Shown here: positions 18,419-28,429 of the stretch, piece after piece | Layout: every line of letters starts with the position of its first letter | Numbering within the stretch: the stretch's first letter is position 1 | Assembly: GCF_002795305.1 (NCBI RefSeq) | Contig: NZ_PGGC01000080.1 | Coordinates: 1-64,000, forward strand | Length of the DNA: 64,000 nt | Direction: 5' to 3' | Source of the DNA: Aeromonas cavernicola | GTDB taxonomy: Bacteria; Pseudomonadota; Gammaproteobacteria; Enterobacterales; Aeromonadaceae | The notes under the pieces: model-generated | What the model was told of the DNA's origin: nothing | Seen by the model: only the letters and a program-made list of their open reading frames with translations | The model's database searches: none | Program-made: the position numbers and the translations under genes

Positions 18419-19456
18419 ATGCACAGAGTTGTAAAGATCTGGCTAGCCCTTGGGCTAGCCTTTTTCTTGACGGGGTGCGGTCAAGAAACGGTCCAATCCA
18501 AACCGGAGATCCATATCACCGGTAGCACTATGGGTACTTATTATTCGATCAAGGTTGCGGACGATGTCATTAAAGATCCAGCAAAATTCCAAGCTGAGGT
18601 GGATGTTTTGCTGGAACGGGTGAATGACCAGATGTCTACTTATCGTCCTGACTCCGAGTTATCACGCTTTAACCAGAGCCGTGACAGCAAGCCGGTGGTG
18701 GTTTCCCGCGATACTACACGGGTCGTGACCGAGGCAATTCATATCGGTCGTGAGAGTCAAGGCGCGCTCGATGTCACCGTTGGCCCTTTGGTCAATCTAT
18801 GGGGCTTTGGCCCAGATAAGAAGCCGACCCAAATTCCTTCCGACGAATTGATCACTCAGACTCGCCAAAAGACAGGCCTTGGCAATCTACATGTGATCAC
18901 CTCGGTGGATGCAGATACCCTACAAAAAGACATCCCTGATCTCTACATCGATCTCTCTGCCATCGCCAAGGGGTTTGGGGTCGACAAAGTAGCGGAGTAT
19001 CTGGAGTTGTTAGGCTCGCGCAATTATCTAGTCGAGATCGGTGGCGAGCTGAGGATCGCGGGTATAAACGGTAAAGGGCATCCTTGGCGTGTCGCTATTG
19101 AGAAGCCGACTGTCGATGCGGGGTCAGTGCAAGAGGTTATTATCCCCGGTGTCAACGGCGTTGCCACTTCTGGTGATTATCGGAATTACTATGAGCTAGA
19201 TGGTCAGCGTTTTTCTCACACCATCGACCCGCGTAGCGGCAAACCTATCCAACATCGCATGGTGTCGGTGACGGTTATTCATCCTTCTTGCATGACTGCC
19301 GATGGGCTTGCGACTGCCTTTATGGTGATGGGACCTGAAAAAAGTTTGGCGTATGCTAAAGAGCGGGGTTTGGCAATTTTCGTTATCACCAAGACCGATG
19401 ACGGCTTTGACGAGTCTTATTCCGATGGATTCAAGCCTTATCTGGTTAAAAAATAA
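18419..19456 (+). CDS. apbE: FAD:protein FMN transferase (flavinyltransferase)
   Basis: 345 residues, lipoprotein signal with lipobox FLTGCG (Cys about residue 20). Family motifs GSTMGTYYSIKV, DQMSTYRPDSELSRFN, DLSAIAKGFGVDKV and TADGLATAFMVMG are present. It uses FAD and Mg2+ to attach FMN to the Thr of S-G-A-T motifs in NqrB and NqrC, in the periplasm. It is placed 3 bases after nqrF, so maturation is co-expressed with its substrates. Confidence 0.95.
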   Translation: MHRVVKIWLALGLAFFLTGCGQETVQSKPEIHITGSTMGTYYSIKVADDVIKDPAKFQAEVDVLLERVNDQMSTYRPDSELSRFNQSRDSKPVVVSRDTTRVVTEAIHIGRESQGALDVTVGPLVNLWGFGPDKKPTQIPSDELITQTRQKTGLGNLHVITSVDADTLQKDIPDLYIDLSAIAKGFGVDKVAEYLELLGSRNYLVEIGGELRIAGINGKGHPWRVAIEKPTVDAGSVQEVIIPGVNGVATSGDYRNYYELDGQRFSHTIDPRSGKPIQHRMVSVTVIHPSCMTADGLATAFMVMGPEKSLAYAKERGLAIFVITKTDDGFDESYSDGFKPYLVKK

Positions 19457-19465
19457 GGGGGATAG

Positions 19466-19690
19466 ATGCAAGTTTTTCTCATCACCTTTGGGGTATTTAT
19501 GTTGGTCATCGCAGCGATGGCTATTGGCTACATCTTCCAGCGCAAGACCATTTCTGGCTCTTGCGGCGGGTTAGGCAGTGTTGGGATTGAAAAAGAGTGC
19601 GACTGTCCTGAACCGTGTGACAATCGTAAGCAAAAACTGGCCAAAGAAGCCGCCCGCCGCAAGATGCTAAGCGAGCATCGCATTATTTAA
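19466..19690 (+). CDS. nqrM: Na+-NQR maturation factor NqrM (DUF539)
   Basis: 74 residues: one N-terminal transmembrane helix (VFLITFGVFMLVIAAMAIGY) and a Cys-rich segment, SGSCGGLG and ECDCPEPCDN, with four Cys. NqrM is needed to deliver iron for the NqrD/NqrE centre. AAGGGGG (19456-19462) is a strong RBS. Last gene of the operon, as in Vibrio. Confidence 0.93.
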   Translation: MQVFLITFGVFMLVIAAMAIGYIFQRKTISGSCGGLGSVGIEKECDCPEPCDNRKQKLAKEAARRKMLSEHRII

Positions 19691-19721
19691 TACCAAGACG
19701 TCGTCTGCATGCAGAGCATGG

Positions 19722-19767
19722 GAAGTGGGTATTTAGTCTACCCATTTCTCATTTTTTATGTCTTTTT
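19722..19767 (+). terminator. Terminator of the nqr operon
   Basis: Arms 19722-19731 (gaagtgggta) and 19739-19748 (tacccatttc) pair with one G-U, followed by two T runs (19752-19757 and 19763-19768). Confidence 0.75.
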
Positions 19768-19980
19768 TGTCCCTATCGTTAAGATGCTCACGGATAGCAA
19801 ATAGATTGAATGCTGATGTATTGTCTAGCGATGCTGTTTAGAAAGAAATTGAGGGCTAAGATGGGCTATCTATTTAGCGAGAGGTACATTTATAACCCTC
19901 TGATATGCCTGAATTTTGAGCTTTACTTGTCAAATAATAAACAGTCAGTCATTTTTTACCGCTTATCGCCTGAAAAAGAG
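19768..19980. other. AT-rich spacer between the nqr operon and the tRNA-Tyr genes
   Basis: Roughly 210 AT-rich bases. Open frames that run from here into the tRNA genes have no RBS or homology and are not genes. Confidence 0.5.
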
Positions 19981-20008
19981 TTCACAAAGCTCACGAATCT
20001 GGTACTAT
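19981..20008 (+). promoter_or_regulatory. Candidate promoter of the tRNA-Tyr pair
   Basis: TTCACA (19981-19986), 16-base spacer, TACTAT (20003-20008), then a GC-rich discriminator (gccgctcgc), the composition expected of a stringently controlled stable-RNA promoter. It ends 15 bases before the first tRNA. Confidence 0.6.
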
Positions 20009-20023
20009 GCCGCTCGCACTTGG

Positions 20024-20108
20024 GGAGGGGTTCCCGAGCGGCCAAAGGGATCAGACTGTAAATCTGACGGCACTGCCTTCGAAGGTTCGAATCCTTCTCC
20101 CTCCACCA
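20024..20108 (+). tRNA. tRNA-Tyr (GUA)
   Basis: 85 bases with encoded CCA. The acceptor 5' strand ggagggg pairs with tccctcc; the anticodon loop ctGTAaa reads tyrosine codons; the long variable arm is typical of bacterial tRNA-Tyr; the T arm is gaagg-ttcgaat-ccttc. Identical to the next copy. Confidence 0.98.
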
Positions 20109-20141
20109 TTCAAGTGCAACAATTTGTTAGTAATACCCCGT

Positions 20142-20226
20142 GGAGGGGTTCCCGAGCGGCCAAAGGGATCAGACTGTAAATCTGACGGCACTGCCTTCGA
20201 AGGTTCGAATCCTTCTCCCTCCACCA
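20142..20226 (+). tRNA. tRNA-Tyr (GUA), second identical copy
   Basis: 85 bases, identical in sequence to the copy at 20024, separated by a 33-base spacer. Tandem identical tRNA-Tyr genes also occur in E. coli (tyrTV). Encoded CCA end at 20224-20226. Confidence 0.98.
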
Positions 20227-20236
20227 TCATTTAGAC

Positions 20237-20268
20237 AACCCAGCCTAGTGCTGGGTTTTCGCTTTTCG
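20237..20268 (+). terminator. Terminator of the tRNA-Tyr operon
   Basis: aacccag (20237-20243) pairs with ctgggtt (20251-20257), followed by tttcgctttt. Confidence 0.75.
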
Positions 20269-20415
20269 GTCGTAGGCATTCTGCATCACTGCACGTGATC
20301 TCTATACCTTTGCTCTACATGGATAACGTCATTATCCAGGGAAGGAATAAGTAGTTAACTTCTGTGCGCCCCTGCTCTTAACTCAGCGACAAGGTGTGTA
20401 AGCTTCGCGATGACA

Positions 20416-20445
20416 TAAAAAATCCGAGGCTAACTAGCCTCGGAT
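20416..20445 (-). terminator. Terminator of lnt operon
   Basis: Perfect arms 20422-20430 and 20437-20445 (atccgaggc/gcctcggat) with a 6-base loop, followed on the minus strand by six T (plus-strand A at 20417-20422). It lies 46 bases past the lnt stop. Confidence 0.85.
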
Positions 20446-20491
20446 GTTAGTTGGATTTCCTGCCTATGCGCCTGTCCATCATCTGGCGTGA

Positions 20492-22036
20492 TTACCGCTC
20501 CCGTGCCCAGGGATGAGCTTTAGGGCGCAGTGCCATTGCTAGCCCCAGTAGCACAACAGTAATGCCGTACAGTGGCCAGTTACCAACGCGCATGAAGGGC
20601 GTTTCACCGTGGGCAGGACGCACTTCGCTGAGTAGCACGCCTGCTGCAAACTGCGGGATCTGGCCGATGATGCTGCCATCAATGTCGGTGACGACCGTGA
20701 TACCTGTATTCGTTGCTCGCAGCAGTGGACGCGCGAGCTCAAGGGCCCGCATTCTGGCGATCTCCATATGTTGCCAAGGGCCGATGCTGGTGCCAAACCA
20801 AGCGTCGTTGGAGACGGTCAGCAGAAAGTCCGTATTGGCATTGACGTTGCGGCGTACCTCTTCTGGGAAGATGATCTCGTAGCAGATAGCAGCCGCGAAC
20901 TTGAGTCCCTTGGCGATCAGGTTGGGCTGGATTTCGTCACCTCGACTGAAGGAGGACATCGGCAGATTGAAGAAAGGGGCGATAGGGCGCAGCAGATCTT
21001 CAAACGGCACGAACTCACCGATGGGCAAAAGGTGATACTTGTTATAGCGATTGCTATGCCCATACGCGTAAGTTTCCCTGCCATCCGCATCCTGCACGCC
21101 CATGCCAAGCACGGTATTGTAGAAACGTTGCTGCTCTTCGTCATAGTGGATGATCCCTGCTAGCAGGCCGGTATCATTCACCTTCATTGCTTTGTCGAGG
21201 TTCTCTAGATAAGGAGCCATGACTTTTTCGAGGGCAGGGATAGCTGATTCCGGCCAAACAATAATGTCGGCATCCTGATGCTCGCGGCTCAGATCTTGAT
21301 AGGTGCGCACCGTGGGTGCCAATGCCTCTGGGTCCCACTTGAGAGACTGGGCAATATTACCTTGCACTAGCGCTACCTTTACGGGCTCGCCACGGGTCAC
21401 CCAGTTGAGCTGCATCAGGCCGTGGGCGCCAGCGGCTAATAGGACGGGCACTGTCAGCCACAGTGGCGTGCGGGATTTCCACACCAACCAGATGGCAGAG
21501 GTGCTAAGCAGTAGTGCTAGGGTTATTCCCTGTACCCCTAGAATCGGGGCGAATCCCTTGAGGGGGCCGTCGATCTGGGTATAACCAAACCAGAGCCAAG
21601 GAAAGCCAGTCATTACCCAGCCACGCAGCCAGTCTGCCACTAGCCAAAGGGCTGGGAAGGCGAGTAGCCAGCGGCTCCAGTGGCGGCCGCTGAAAAAGCG
21701 GGCGAAGACCCAGCAGGCCAGCGTCGGGTAGAGTGCCAGATAAGCGGAGAGCCCTGCCAGCAGCACGAACGCGACAGGTAGGGCAATGCCACCAAATTCG
21801 GTCATGCTGATGTGGATCCACCACAGTCCTGGCAAAAAGAGGCCCATGGCGTAGCCAAAGCCACGCCACGCCGCTTGCTTGGGGCTGGCTTTGTCGAGCA
21901 GGGCATAGAGACCCAGCAGGGAAGGGATCACCAGTGGCCAGTAGCCAAAGGGAGAGAAAGCGAGCACGGCGATAGCGCCAGAGGCCAGCGCGCTGAGACT
22001 CAGCAGGATTTTTGACGTAGTGGGGGATAATCTCAC
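20492..22036 (-). CDS. lnt: Apolipoprotein N-acyltransferase
   Basis: 514 residues (E. coli 512). The N-terminal half has about six transmembrane segments; the C-terminal half is a nitrilase-fold domain with the catalytic triad visible as Glu in VWPESAIP, Lys in NRYNKYHLLPIGEF and Cys in AAICYEIIFPE. It adds the third acyl chain to the N-terminal Cys of outer-membrane lipoproteins, acting on the periplasmic face of the inner membrane. Last gene of corC-lnt, the usual order in gammaproteobacteria. Confidence 0.95.
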   Translation of the reverse strand: MRLSPTTSKILLSLSALASGAIAVLAFSPFGYWPLVIPSLLGLYALLDKASPKQAAWRGFGYAMGLFLPGLWWIHISMTEFGGIALPVAFVLLAGLSAYLALYPTLACWVFARFFSGRHWSRWLLAFPALWLVADWLRGWVMTGFPWLWFGYTQIDGPLKGFAPILGVQGITLALLLSTSAIWLVWKSRTPLWLTVPVLLAAGAHGLMQLNWVTRGEPVKVALVQGNIAQSLKWDPEALAPTVRTYQDLSREHQDADIIVWPESAIPALEKVMAPYLENLDKAMKVNDTGLLAGIIHYDEEQQRFYNTVLGMGVQDADGRETYAYGHSNRYNKYHLLPIGEFVPFEDLLRPIAPFFNLPMSSFSRGDEIQPNLIAKGLKFAAAICYEIIFPEEVRRNVNANTDFLLTVSNDAWFGTSIGPWQHMEIARMRALELARPLLRATNTGITVVTDIDGSIIGQIPQFAAGVLLSEVRPAHGETPFMRVGNWPLYGITVVLLGLAMALRPKAHPWARER

Positions 22037-22135
22037 GGGCGGTGGTGCTCGTCTTGGTCAGCAATAGGGTCGAATGGCCGGTATCTTACCTTGTACGGCT
22101 GCCAACGGCGAGCCTCGATGCCAGTTGCAGATAGC

Positions 22136-22161
22136 ACAACGCCCCAGTGATGGGGCGTTGT
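22136..22161. terminator. Perfect 11-bp hairpin between corC and lnt
   Basis: Arms 22136-22146 and 22151-22161 (acaacgcccca/tggggcgttgt) with a 4-base loop, 20 bases past the corC stop. No T run follows on the minus strand, so it is likely a partial terminator or mRNA-processing stem that tunes lnt expression. Confidence 0.5.
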
Positions 22162-22180
22162 TGATAATAAAGTTGGCAGC

Positions 22181-23065
22181 TTATGGCAATTCTGATTGTG
22201 CTACCGCATGGTCTTCGGGGATCTTCACCTGTAACTGCTGCAGGCGGCGTTTGTCGGCGTGCATGACCTTGAACAGATAGCCATCGAGCTCGATCTCCTC
22301 GCCCTTCTTGGGTAGATGACTGAAAGCGTGCATCACTAGACCGCCGACCGTGTCCACCTCATCATCGCTAAATTGGGTGCCGAAAAATTCGTTAAAATCC
22401 TCAATTTCGGTCAGTGCGCTGATGGCAAATACCCGCTTACTGAGGCGGCGAATTTCGTCCGGTTCATCTTCAATATCGTCGAACTCGTCGTCAATCTCGC
22501 CGACGATCAACTCAAGAATGTCTTCGATTGTGACGAGACCGGAGACGCCGCCAAACTCGTCCACCACGATGGCCATGTGGTAGCGCTCTTCACGAAACTC
22601 CTTGAGCAGACGATCAACCCGCTTGCTCTCGGGGACGATCACCGTGGGTCGCAGGATCTTCTCGAGTTGCAGTGGTTCACTGGCAGGGTGGCCACCGAAG
22701 CCAAATGGAAGTAAGTCTTTGGCGAGCAGAATGCCCTCGACATGATCCTTGTCTTCATTGATCACCGGAAAGCGAGAGTGACCTGACTCGATGATCACTG
22801 GCAAGATCTCGTCCACCGGTTGGGATTTCTCGATGGTGACCATCTGGGAGCGGGGGATCATGATGTCACGGACCCGCAGCTCGGCGATCTCTAACACCCC
22901 TTCGATCATGTCCTTGGTGTCCTGATCGATAAGATCACGCTCTTCAGCATCCGCTATCACATCGACCAAATCGTTGCGGTCTTTTGGCTCACCTTGAAAG
23001 AGTTGGCTGAGTTTGTCGAGCCAGGTTTTCTTCGGTGAGCCGGTACTAGGGTGTTCGTCGGTCAT
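22181..23065 (-). CDS. corC: CorC/YbeX family CBS-domain protein
   Basis: 294 residues. Two CBS domains (about 60-185; [20 protein letters not shown] and [41 protein letters not shown]) and a C-terminal CorC/HlyC domain ([21 protein letters not shown]). No transmembrane segments, so this is the soluble CorC type. Linked genetically to Mg2+/Co2+ efflux and, more recently, to ribosome metabolism with YbeY and PhoH. Located between ybeY and lnt as in E. coli. Confidence 0.92.
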   Translation of the reverse strand: MTDEHPSTGSPKKTWLDKLSQLFQGEPKDRNDLVDVIADAEERDLIDQDTKDMIEGVLEIAELRVRDIMIPRSQMVTIEKSQPVDEILPVIIESGHSRFPVINEDKDHVEGILLAKDLLPFGFGGHPASEPLQLEKILRPTVIVPESKRVDRLLKEFREERYHMAIVVDEFGGVSGLVTIEDILELIVGEIDDEFDDIEDEPDEIRRLSKRVFAISALTEIEDFNEFFGTQFSDDEVDTVGGLVMHAFSHLPKKGEEIELDGYLFKVMHADKRRLQQLQVKIPEDHAVAQSELP

Positions 23066-23165
23066 TTTTGCTCTTGGTTACTCATTGAAAATTGGGGAAT
23101 TTCACGTCAGCTATATGAGGATGGTGGCCACCAGTTTCAAGCCGATCAACCACAATGGTGCGCGC

Positions 23166-23630
23166 TCACTCTTCGTCGCTGTGATAAGGATCGGCAAAAC
23201 CTAACTCCTGCATGATGTCACGCTCAAGCTGTTCCATTTCGTCGGCCTCCTCATCCTCGATATGGTCATAACCTAGCAGATGGAGACAGCCATGCACAAC
23301 CATGTGGGCCCAGTGGGCCAGCAGGGGTTTGTTTTGCTCCGCTGCTTCTTGTTCCACCACCTGACGGCAGATCACCAAATCGCCGAGCAGCGGCAGATCC
23401 AGACCCGGTGGTGCCTCGAACGGAAAGGAGAGCACATTGGTCGGTTTGTCCTTACCACGATAGGTGAGGTTAAGCTCGTGGCTCTCTGCCTCATCGACGA
23501 TACGCACCGTCACTTCTGCATCCTGCTGGAAGCCGAGGATGGTACCGTTGAGCCAGTCCTGTAACTGGGTCTCGCTCGGCAGGCCATCACTGCTGGCGCT
23601 GGCCAGTTGCAAATCCAATATGATGCTCAT
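23166..23630 (-). CDS. ybeY: Endoribonuclease YbeY (16S rRNA maturation)
   Basis: 154 residues. The zinc-binding motif [15 protein letters not shown] (about 110-124) holds the three conserved His, and [14 protein letters not shown] is the second family signature. YbeY acts in 16S rRNA 3' maturation and 70S quality control. Its ATG overlaps the phoH stop by 4 bases, so the two are translationally coupled. Confidence 0.95.
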   Translation of the reverse strand: MSIILDLQLASASSDGLPSETQLQDWLNGTILGFQQDAEVTVRIVDEAESHELNLTYRGKDKPTNVLSFPFEAPPGLDLPLLGDLVICRQVVEQEAAEQNKPLLAHWAHMVVHGCLHLLGYDHIEDEEADEMEQLERDIMQELGFADPYHSDEE

Positions 23631-24670
23631 TGCGCCGTCTCCTTCCCGAGCTGGGTCACGGCTTTTTCTGCTGCCTGCTTCGCATCGAATGCCTCATAGG
23701 CTTGCACAATACGGGCCACGACTGGATGACGCACCACGTCTTTGGATTCAAAGAAATTAAATGACAGCCCCTCCACCCCTTGTAGCACGTCAAGTGCATG
23801 GCGTAGGCCAGATTTGACATGGCGGGGCAGGTCAGTCTGAGTGATGTCGCCAGTGACCACCGCCTTGGAGTTAAAGCCGATGCGGGTAAGGAACATCTTC
23901 ATTTGCTCAGTGGTGGTGTTCTGAGCTTCATCGAGAATGATGAAGGCATCGTTGAGAGTACGGCCGCGCATATAGGCAAGCGGGGCTACCTCAATGATGT
24001 TGCGCTCCATCAGCTTCTCTACTCGCTCAAAGCCAAGCATCTCGAACAGGGCGTCATAGAGTGGGCGTAGGTAGGGATCGACTTTCTGGGAGAGATCGCC
24101 GGGCAAAAAACCGAGCTTCTCACCTGCTTCTACTGCCGGACGGGTCAGCAGAATACGGCGGATCTCCTGACGCTCTAGGGCATCCACCGCTGCTGCGACC
24201 GCCAGATAGGTCTTGCCAGTACCGGCTGGGCCGATACCGAAACTGATGTCGTGACGCACGATGTTGGCGATGTACTGGGCCTGATTAGGGCTGCGTGGCT
24301 TGATGAGGCCGCGCTTGGTCTTCACCGTCACCTCCTTGCCATAGGGGATGCTCGGCGCCGGTTCGTCATCCTGCTCCAGCACTCGCGACTCCAGAATAGC
24401 CAGATGGACCATATCGGGGGTGATGTCGGTCACCTTGCCGCCCTTGAGCGGTTGGGTTTCCAAATAGAGATGCTTGAGGATAACGGCAGCTGCGTCCACT
24501 TGAGCCTGCTTACCCAGTAGCTGGAAATGGTTGTCGCGGTAGCTCACTTCGATGCCGAGGCGGCGTTCCAGCTGCTTGAGGTTGTCATCGAAGGGGCCGC
24601 ATAAGCTGGCAAGGCGCTGGTTGTCGGCGGGTTCCAGATGTAGGTTCAGGGTCGAGAGGTGTCGGCTCAC
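23627..24670 (-). CDS. ybeZ: PhoH-like ATPase YbeZ
   Basis: 347 residues. The P-loop [19 protein letters not shown] (about 147-165) and the Walker B region [24 protein letters not shown] are clear. An N-terminal KH-like segment precedes it. It is an RNA-associated ATPase or helicase partner of YbeY. Placed between miaB and ybeY as in E. coli. Confidence 0.93.
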   Translation of the reverse strand: MSRHLSTLNLHLEPADNQRLASLCGPFDDNLKQLERRLGIEVSYRDNHFQLLGKQAQVDAAAVILKHLYLETQPLKGGKVTDITPDMVHLAILESRVLEQDDEPAPSIPYGKEVTVKTKRGLIKPRSPNQAQYIANIVRHDISFGIGPAGTGKTYLAVAAAVDALERQEIRRILLTRPAVEAGEKLGFLPGDLSQKVDPYLRPLYDALFEMLGFERVEKLMERNIIEVAPLAYMRGRTLNDAFIILDEAQNTTTEQMKMFLTRIGFNSKAVVTGDITQTDLPRHVKSGLRHALDVLQGVEGLSFNFFESKDVVRHPVVARIVQAYEAFDAKQAAEKAVTQLGKETAQ

Positions 24671-24722
24671 AATGTCCTCGGATCACGGCACTCCCCACCC
24701 GCCTCGCGGATGGGGAGAGAGA

Positions 24723-26156
24723 TTAATGGGGAGTGAAGGCGGCTACGCCAAGTTCGTCCGGTACGTTGTCTGGACGGCGGGCCAAGATGTCGCTCGGGGC
24801 GGTGGCGACGCGCAGATTCATCTCGCTTTCACCACGGATAAAGGTGCCGCGCAGGGAGTTGGGCATCACTTCGGTGATCGCTACGTCGGCAAAACCGCCG
24901 ATCAGCGCGTGTGGACCTTCGAAGTTAACCACGCGGTTGTTTTCGGTGCGGCCACGCAATTGCATCGGGTCGAGCTTGGAAGGCCCTTCTACCAGAATGC
25001 GCTGGGTAGATCCGAGCATCGCGCGGCCAATTTGCAACGCATGATTGTTGATGGCGTGTTGCAGCCGGGCCAGCCGGGCTTTTTTCACCTCCATGTCGAC
25101 ATCGTCGGGCATATCAGCGGCCGGTGTGCCGGGGCGCGGGCTGTAGATGAAGCTGAAACTCATGTCGAACCCCACCTCTTCGATAAGCTTCATGGTGGCC
25201 TCGAAATCTTCATCAGTTTCGTTCGGGAAGCCAACGATAAAGTCGGAGCTGATGGTGATGTCGGGACGGGCGGCGCGTAGGCGACGGAGCTTGGATTTGT
25301 ACTCCAAGATGGTGTGCGGGCGCTTCATCATGGTCAAGATACGGTCTGAGCCGCTTTGCACCGGCAGGTGTAGGAAGCTGACCAGTTCCGGGGTGTCTTT
25401 GTAGACCTCGATGATGTCATCGGTGAACTCGATGGGATGACTAGTGGTGTAGCGAATGCGGTCGATCCCGTCTATAGCCGCCACCAACCGCAGCAGTTCG
25501 GCGAAGCTGCAGGTGCCGCCGTCAAATGTGGCGCCACGCCAAGCGTTGACGTTCTGGCCGAGCAGGTTCACTTCGCGCACTCCCTGCTGGGCGAGCTGTG
25601 CAATTTCGTAGAGCACGTCATCGAGTGGGCGGCTCACCTCTTCACCGCGGGTGTAGGGCACCACGCAGAAAGAGCAGTATTTGGAGCAGCCTTCCATGAT
25701 CGAGACAAAGGCAGTGGCCCCTTCGGCGCGCGGATCGGGCAGGCGGTCGAACTTCTCGATTTCAGGGAAGCTGACATCCACCTGGGCACCACGCCCTTCC
25801 TGAACCTGTTTGATCATCACCGGCAGGCGGTGCAAGGTCTGTGGGCCAAACACGATATCCACATAGGGAGCGCGTTGGCGAATGGCATCGCCTTCCTGAG
25901 AGGCCACACAGCCCCCCACGCCGATCACCAGATCGGGTTTGTTTGCTTTGAGCTTTTTCCAACGGCCTAGCTGATGGAACACCTTCTCCTGCGCCTTTTC
26001 GCGGATGGAGCAGGTGTTGAGCAGCAGCACGTCTGCCTCTTCTGGCTCTTCGGTAAGGGTGTAGCCATTACTGGCATCCAGCAGGTCGGCCATTTTGGAC
26101 GAGTCGTACTCGTTCATCTGGCAGCCCCAGGTCTTGATGTGAAGTTTCTTGCTCAT
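24723..26156 (-). CDS. miaB: tRNA-2-methylthio-N6-dimethylallyladenosine synthase
   Basis: 477 residues (E. coli 474). The N-terminal MTTase domain begins [20 protein letters not shown] and carries the auxiliary-cluster Cys; the radical SAM motif is [18 protein letters not shown] (CxxxCxxC); a TRAM domain closes the C-terminus. It methylthiolates i6A37 in tRNAs reading UNN codons. Likely first gene of miaB-ybeZ-ybeY-corC-lnt; divergent from ubiF as in E. coli. Confidence 0.97.
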   Translation of the reverse strand: MSKKLHIKTWGCQMNEYDSSKMADLLDASNGYTLTEEPEEADVLLLNTCSIREKAQEKVFHQLGRWKKLKANKPDLVIGVGGCVASQEGDAIRQRAPYVDIVFGPQTLHRLPVMIKQVQEGRGAQVDVSFPEIEKFDRLPDPRAEGATAFVSIMEGCSKYCSFCVVPYTRGEEVSRPLDDVLYEIAQLAQQGVREVNLLGQNVNAWRGATFDGGTCSFAELLRLVAAIDGIDRIRYTTSHPIEFTDDIIEVYKDTPELVSFLHLPVQSGSDRILTMMKRPHTILEYKSKLRRLRAARPDITISSDFIVGFPNETDEDFEATMKLIEEVGFDMSFSFIYSPRPGTPAADMPDDVDMEVKKARLARLQHAINNHALQIGRAMLGSTQRILVEGPSKLDPMQLRGRTENNRVVNFEGPHALIGGFADVAITEVMPNSLRGTFIRGESEMNLRVATAPSDILARRPDNVPDELGVAAFTPH

Positions 26157-26434
26157 TGCTACTCTTGACTGGTGTTGAAATCGGCTGAGGTCAAATGACC
26201 GAGCATTTTACTCTGCAATCGCCAGAGTGCCTAGCGAATATCCAGCTTAGCCGTATGCTTGCCCCCCGTGCCGTGGAGGCCGACAACTCGACGCTCTTAT
26301 TACGCTAAGCCGCCCCACTGGTGGCGCGTTTCGCCACGCCTTTCACTGTTTATCGCCTCCCCTTGCGCTATCATGGCGCCATTCGGTTTGGCCCCGCCAC
26401 CCTAGCTGGGGCACCCCTTTTGCAGGAATCCTTT

Positions 26435-27613
26435 ATGGGAAATCAAGTCATGGAGCAGTGTGATATCGCCATCGTCGGTGCTGGCATGGTGGGGGCCGCC
26501 ACCGCCTGCCTGCTGGCAGCGCAAGGTCTCTCGGTACGGGTCATCGAGACCCAGCTACCGGCGCCGTACGCGCCAGAGCAGCCGCTGGATCTGCGGGTCT
26601 CTGCCATCAGTCAGGCCTCGGTAGCACTGCTGGAGCTGGCTGGCGCTTGGCAACACCTACGACAGATGCGGATCTGCCCATATCGTCGCTTGGAAACCTG
26701 GGAGCTCGATGGTTTTGCCACCCGTTTTAACGCCGCCGATCTTGGCCTGCCCCAGCTTGGCTACATCATCGAGAACCGGCTGGTGCAGCTTGCCTTGCTC
26801 AAACGAATGGAAGATTTTCCCACCATCCAGACCCACACCCCGGCGGCGGTGACGAGCCTGCGCCAGAGTGCCGACGAGGCGGTGCTGATGTTGGATGATG
26901 GCACCGAGCTGGCGGCCCGCTGGGTGCTGGCGTGCGACGGTGCCGAATCCCATACCCGCAAGCTGGCGGGTATCGGTGTATCGCGTTTTGAGTACCGCCA
27001 GCACTGCATGTTGATCAATATCGACACCGACTTTGCGCAGCAAGATATCACTTGGCAACAGTTCACCCCGAGCGGTCCGCGCGCCTTCCTGCCACTGCCC
27101 GGCCAGCATGGTTCGTTGGTATGGTATGACAGCCCTACCCGGATTCAAGCGCTGGCCGCCATGAGTAACGAAGGGCTGGCCGCCGAAGTGCGCCGCCACT
27201 TCCCGAGCCGCCTCGGCAGTTTTACCGTCACCGGCAAGGGGAGCTTCCCACTGGTGCGCCGCCACGCCAACGACTACCACGCTGGTCGGATAGTGCTACT
27301 CGGCGATGCCGCCCACACCATCAACCCGCTGGCGGGGCAGGGGGTTAACCTTGGCTTCAAGGATGTGGCCTGCTGGGCTGAGTTATTACAAGGGGCAGGC
27401 GATGACTGGCATCAGCTGGCGCTGGCTGAGCGTTACCAGCGGCGCCGGCGCCCTGACAATCTGCTGATGCAGTCGGGGATGGATCTCTTCTACGGGGTGT
27501 TCAGTAACGAGATAGGCCCCCTCAAGCTGGCCCGCAATCTTGCCCTTAATCTGGCTGACAAGGCGGGCCCACTCAAAGAGATGGCGCTGCGCTACGCACT
27601 GGGATTGCTGTAA
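26435..27613 (+). CDS. ubiF: 3-demethoxyubiquinol 3-hydroxylase (FAD monooxygenase)
   Basis: 392 residues from ATG 26435; GCAGGAA (26421-26427) upstream supports it, and an ATG at 26450 (MEQCDIAIVGAG) is an alternative. FAD-binding motifs are the N-terminal GAGMVGAATACLLAAQGLSV, the middle WVLACDGAESHTRKLAG and the C-terminal LLGDAAHTINPLAGQGVNLG. These define the UbiH/UbiF/VisC family, which hydroxylates the ubiquinone ring. UbiF is preferred because of the divergent position next to miaB and the 'PLDLRVSAIS' segment. Confidence 0.88.
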   Translation: MGNQVMEQCDIAIVGAGMVGAATACLLAAQGLSVRVIETQLPAPYAPEQPLDLRVSAISQASVALLELAGAWQHLRQMRICPYRRLETWELDGFATRFNAADLGLPQLGYIIENRLVQLALLKRMEDFPTIQTHTPAAVTSLRQSADEAVLMLDDGTELAARWVLACDGAESHTRKLAGIGVSRFEYRQHCMLINIDTDFAQQDITWQQFTPSGPRAFLPLPGQHGSLVWYDSPTRIQALAAMSNEGLAAEVRRHFPSRLGSFTVTGKGSFPLVRRHANDYHAGRIVLLGDAAHTINPLAGQGVNLGFKDVACWAELLQGAGDDWHQLALAERYQRRRRPDNLLMQSGMDLFYGVFSNEIGPLKLARNLALNLADKAGPLKEMALRYALGLL

Positions 27614-27701
27614 TGCCGGTGCCGCCACGCTGGTGGTGAGTGACCTCTTTGAGGCGTCGCACATAACTCGATCGGCAGGATTGTATTGAGCCGGATCGGC
27701 G

Positions 27702-28394
27702 TTAAGAGTGCGCTTGTGCCAGTAAGCGATCGGGGCGGTTGGTGAAGATACCATCTACCCCTTGCTGGGCTAATCGCTGCTGATCGAGGGGATGATCAAC
27801 GGTATAGACCAGGACCTGTAATCCTCTAGCATGAGCATCATCAATCAGGGCTTGGTCGATAAAGTCCACATCACAATTGATAGACCAAGCCCCTAACTCT
27901 TCTGCAAACTGCGCCAACGTAAGCGGCAGACTCGCAGTGAGGGCGCCAAGACGAATCTCGGGCCTAGCTTTGGCGAAGCGAGCTAATTCAGGATGATGAA
28001 ACGAGGAAACGACCCACTGCTCGGGGGTAAAGCCAAGTTCTGCCTCAGCTCGCTGAGTCAAGGCCGCAACAGCCTTGGCAGTATTGACCCCTTTAAGTTC
28101 GATATGCAGTTCACAGCGCCCGGTAATAAGCGCCATGACCTGCCACAGGGTAGGAATAGCCTCCCCCTCTCCTGCATTCAAACTGGCGAGATAGCTTTGC
28201 GAGTGCTCGCTTAGCACCCCCTCGCCATCACTACAGCGCTCAAGCCGTCGGTCGTGAAACACCCAGAGTTCACCATCAGCTTCCTGCACGTCGATCTCGA
28301 TAGCCTCCACCCCTAGCGACAAGGCGATGGTCATCGCCTTGAGGGTATTTTCTGGGGCCAAGCCGCTGGCACCACGATGGGCGATGATTTTCAT
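27702..28394 (-). CDS. ugpQ: Glycerophosphodiester phosphodiesterase
   Basis: 230 residues from ATG 28394, chosen because GAAGGAG lies 6 bases upstream; eight more residues are possible from an earlier ATG. The GDPD core motifs are present: IIAHRGASGLAPENTLKAM (catalytic His and Arg), IEIDVQEADGELWVFHDRRLERCS, and the C-terminal VYTVDHPLDQQRLAQQGVDGIFTNRP. No signal peptide, so it is the cytosolic UgpQ type that splits glycerophosphodiesters to glycerol-3-phosphate and alcohol. Stands apart from any ugp transporter. Confidence 0.9.
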   Translation of the reverse strand: MKIIAHRGASGLAPENTLKAMTIALSLGVEAIEIDVQEADGELWVFHDRRLERCSDGEGVLSEHSQSYLASLNAGEGEAIPTLWQVMALITGRCELHIELKGVNTAKAVAALTQRAEAELGFTPEQWVVSSFHHPELARFAKARPEIRLGALTASLPLTLAQFAEELGAWSINCDVDFIDQALIDDAHARGLQVLVYTVDHPLDQQRLAQQGVDGIFTNRPDRLLAQAHS

Positions 28395-28429
28395 TGCAAA
28401 CTCCTTCTGGTTGGCCAATAGGCAGGTCC

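Noticed and set aside
19696-19706. agacgtcgtct resembling a met box after nqrM
   Set aside because: Single isolated partial box, no tandem repeat and no methionine gene nearby.
19810-20234. Several short plus-strand frames, two containing the same repeated peptide
   Set aside because: The repeated peptide is translation of the two identical tRNA-Tyr genes.
24690-24716. GC-rich imperfect inverted repeat between miaB and ybeZ
   Set aside because: Pairing is imperfect and no T run follows, and it lies inside a co-transcribed operon.
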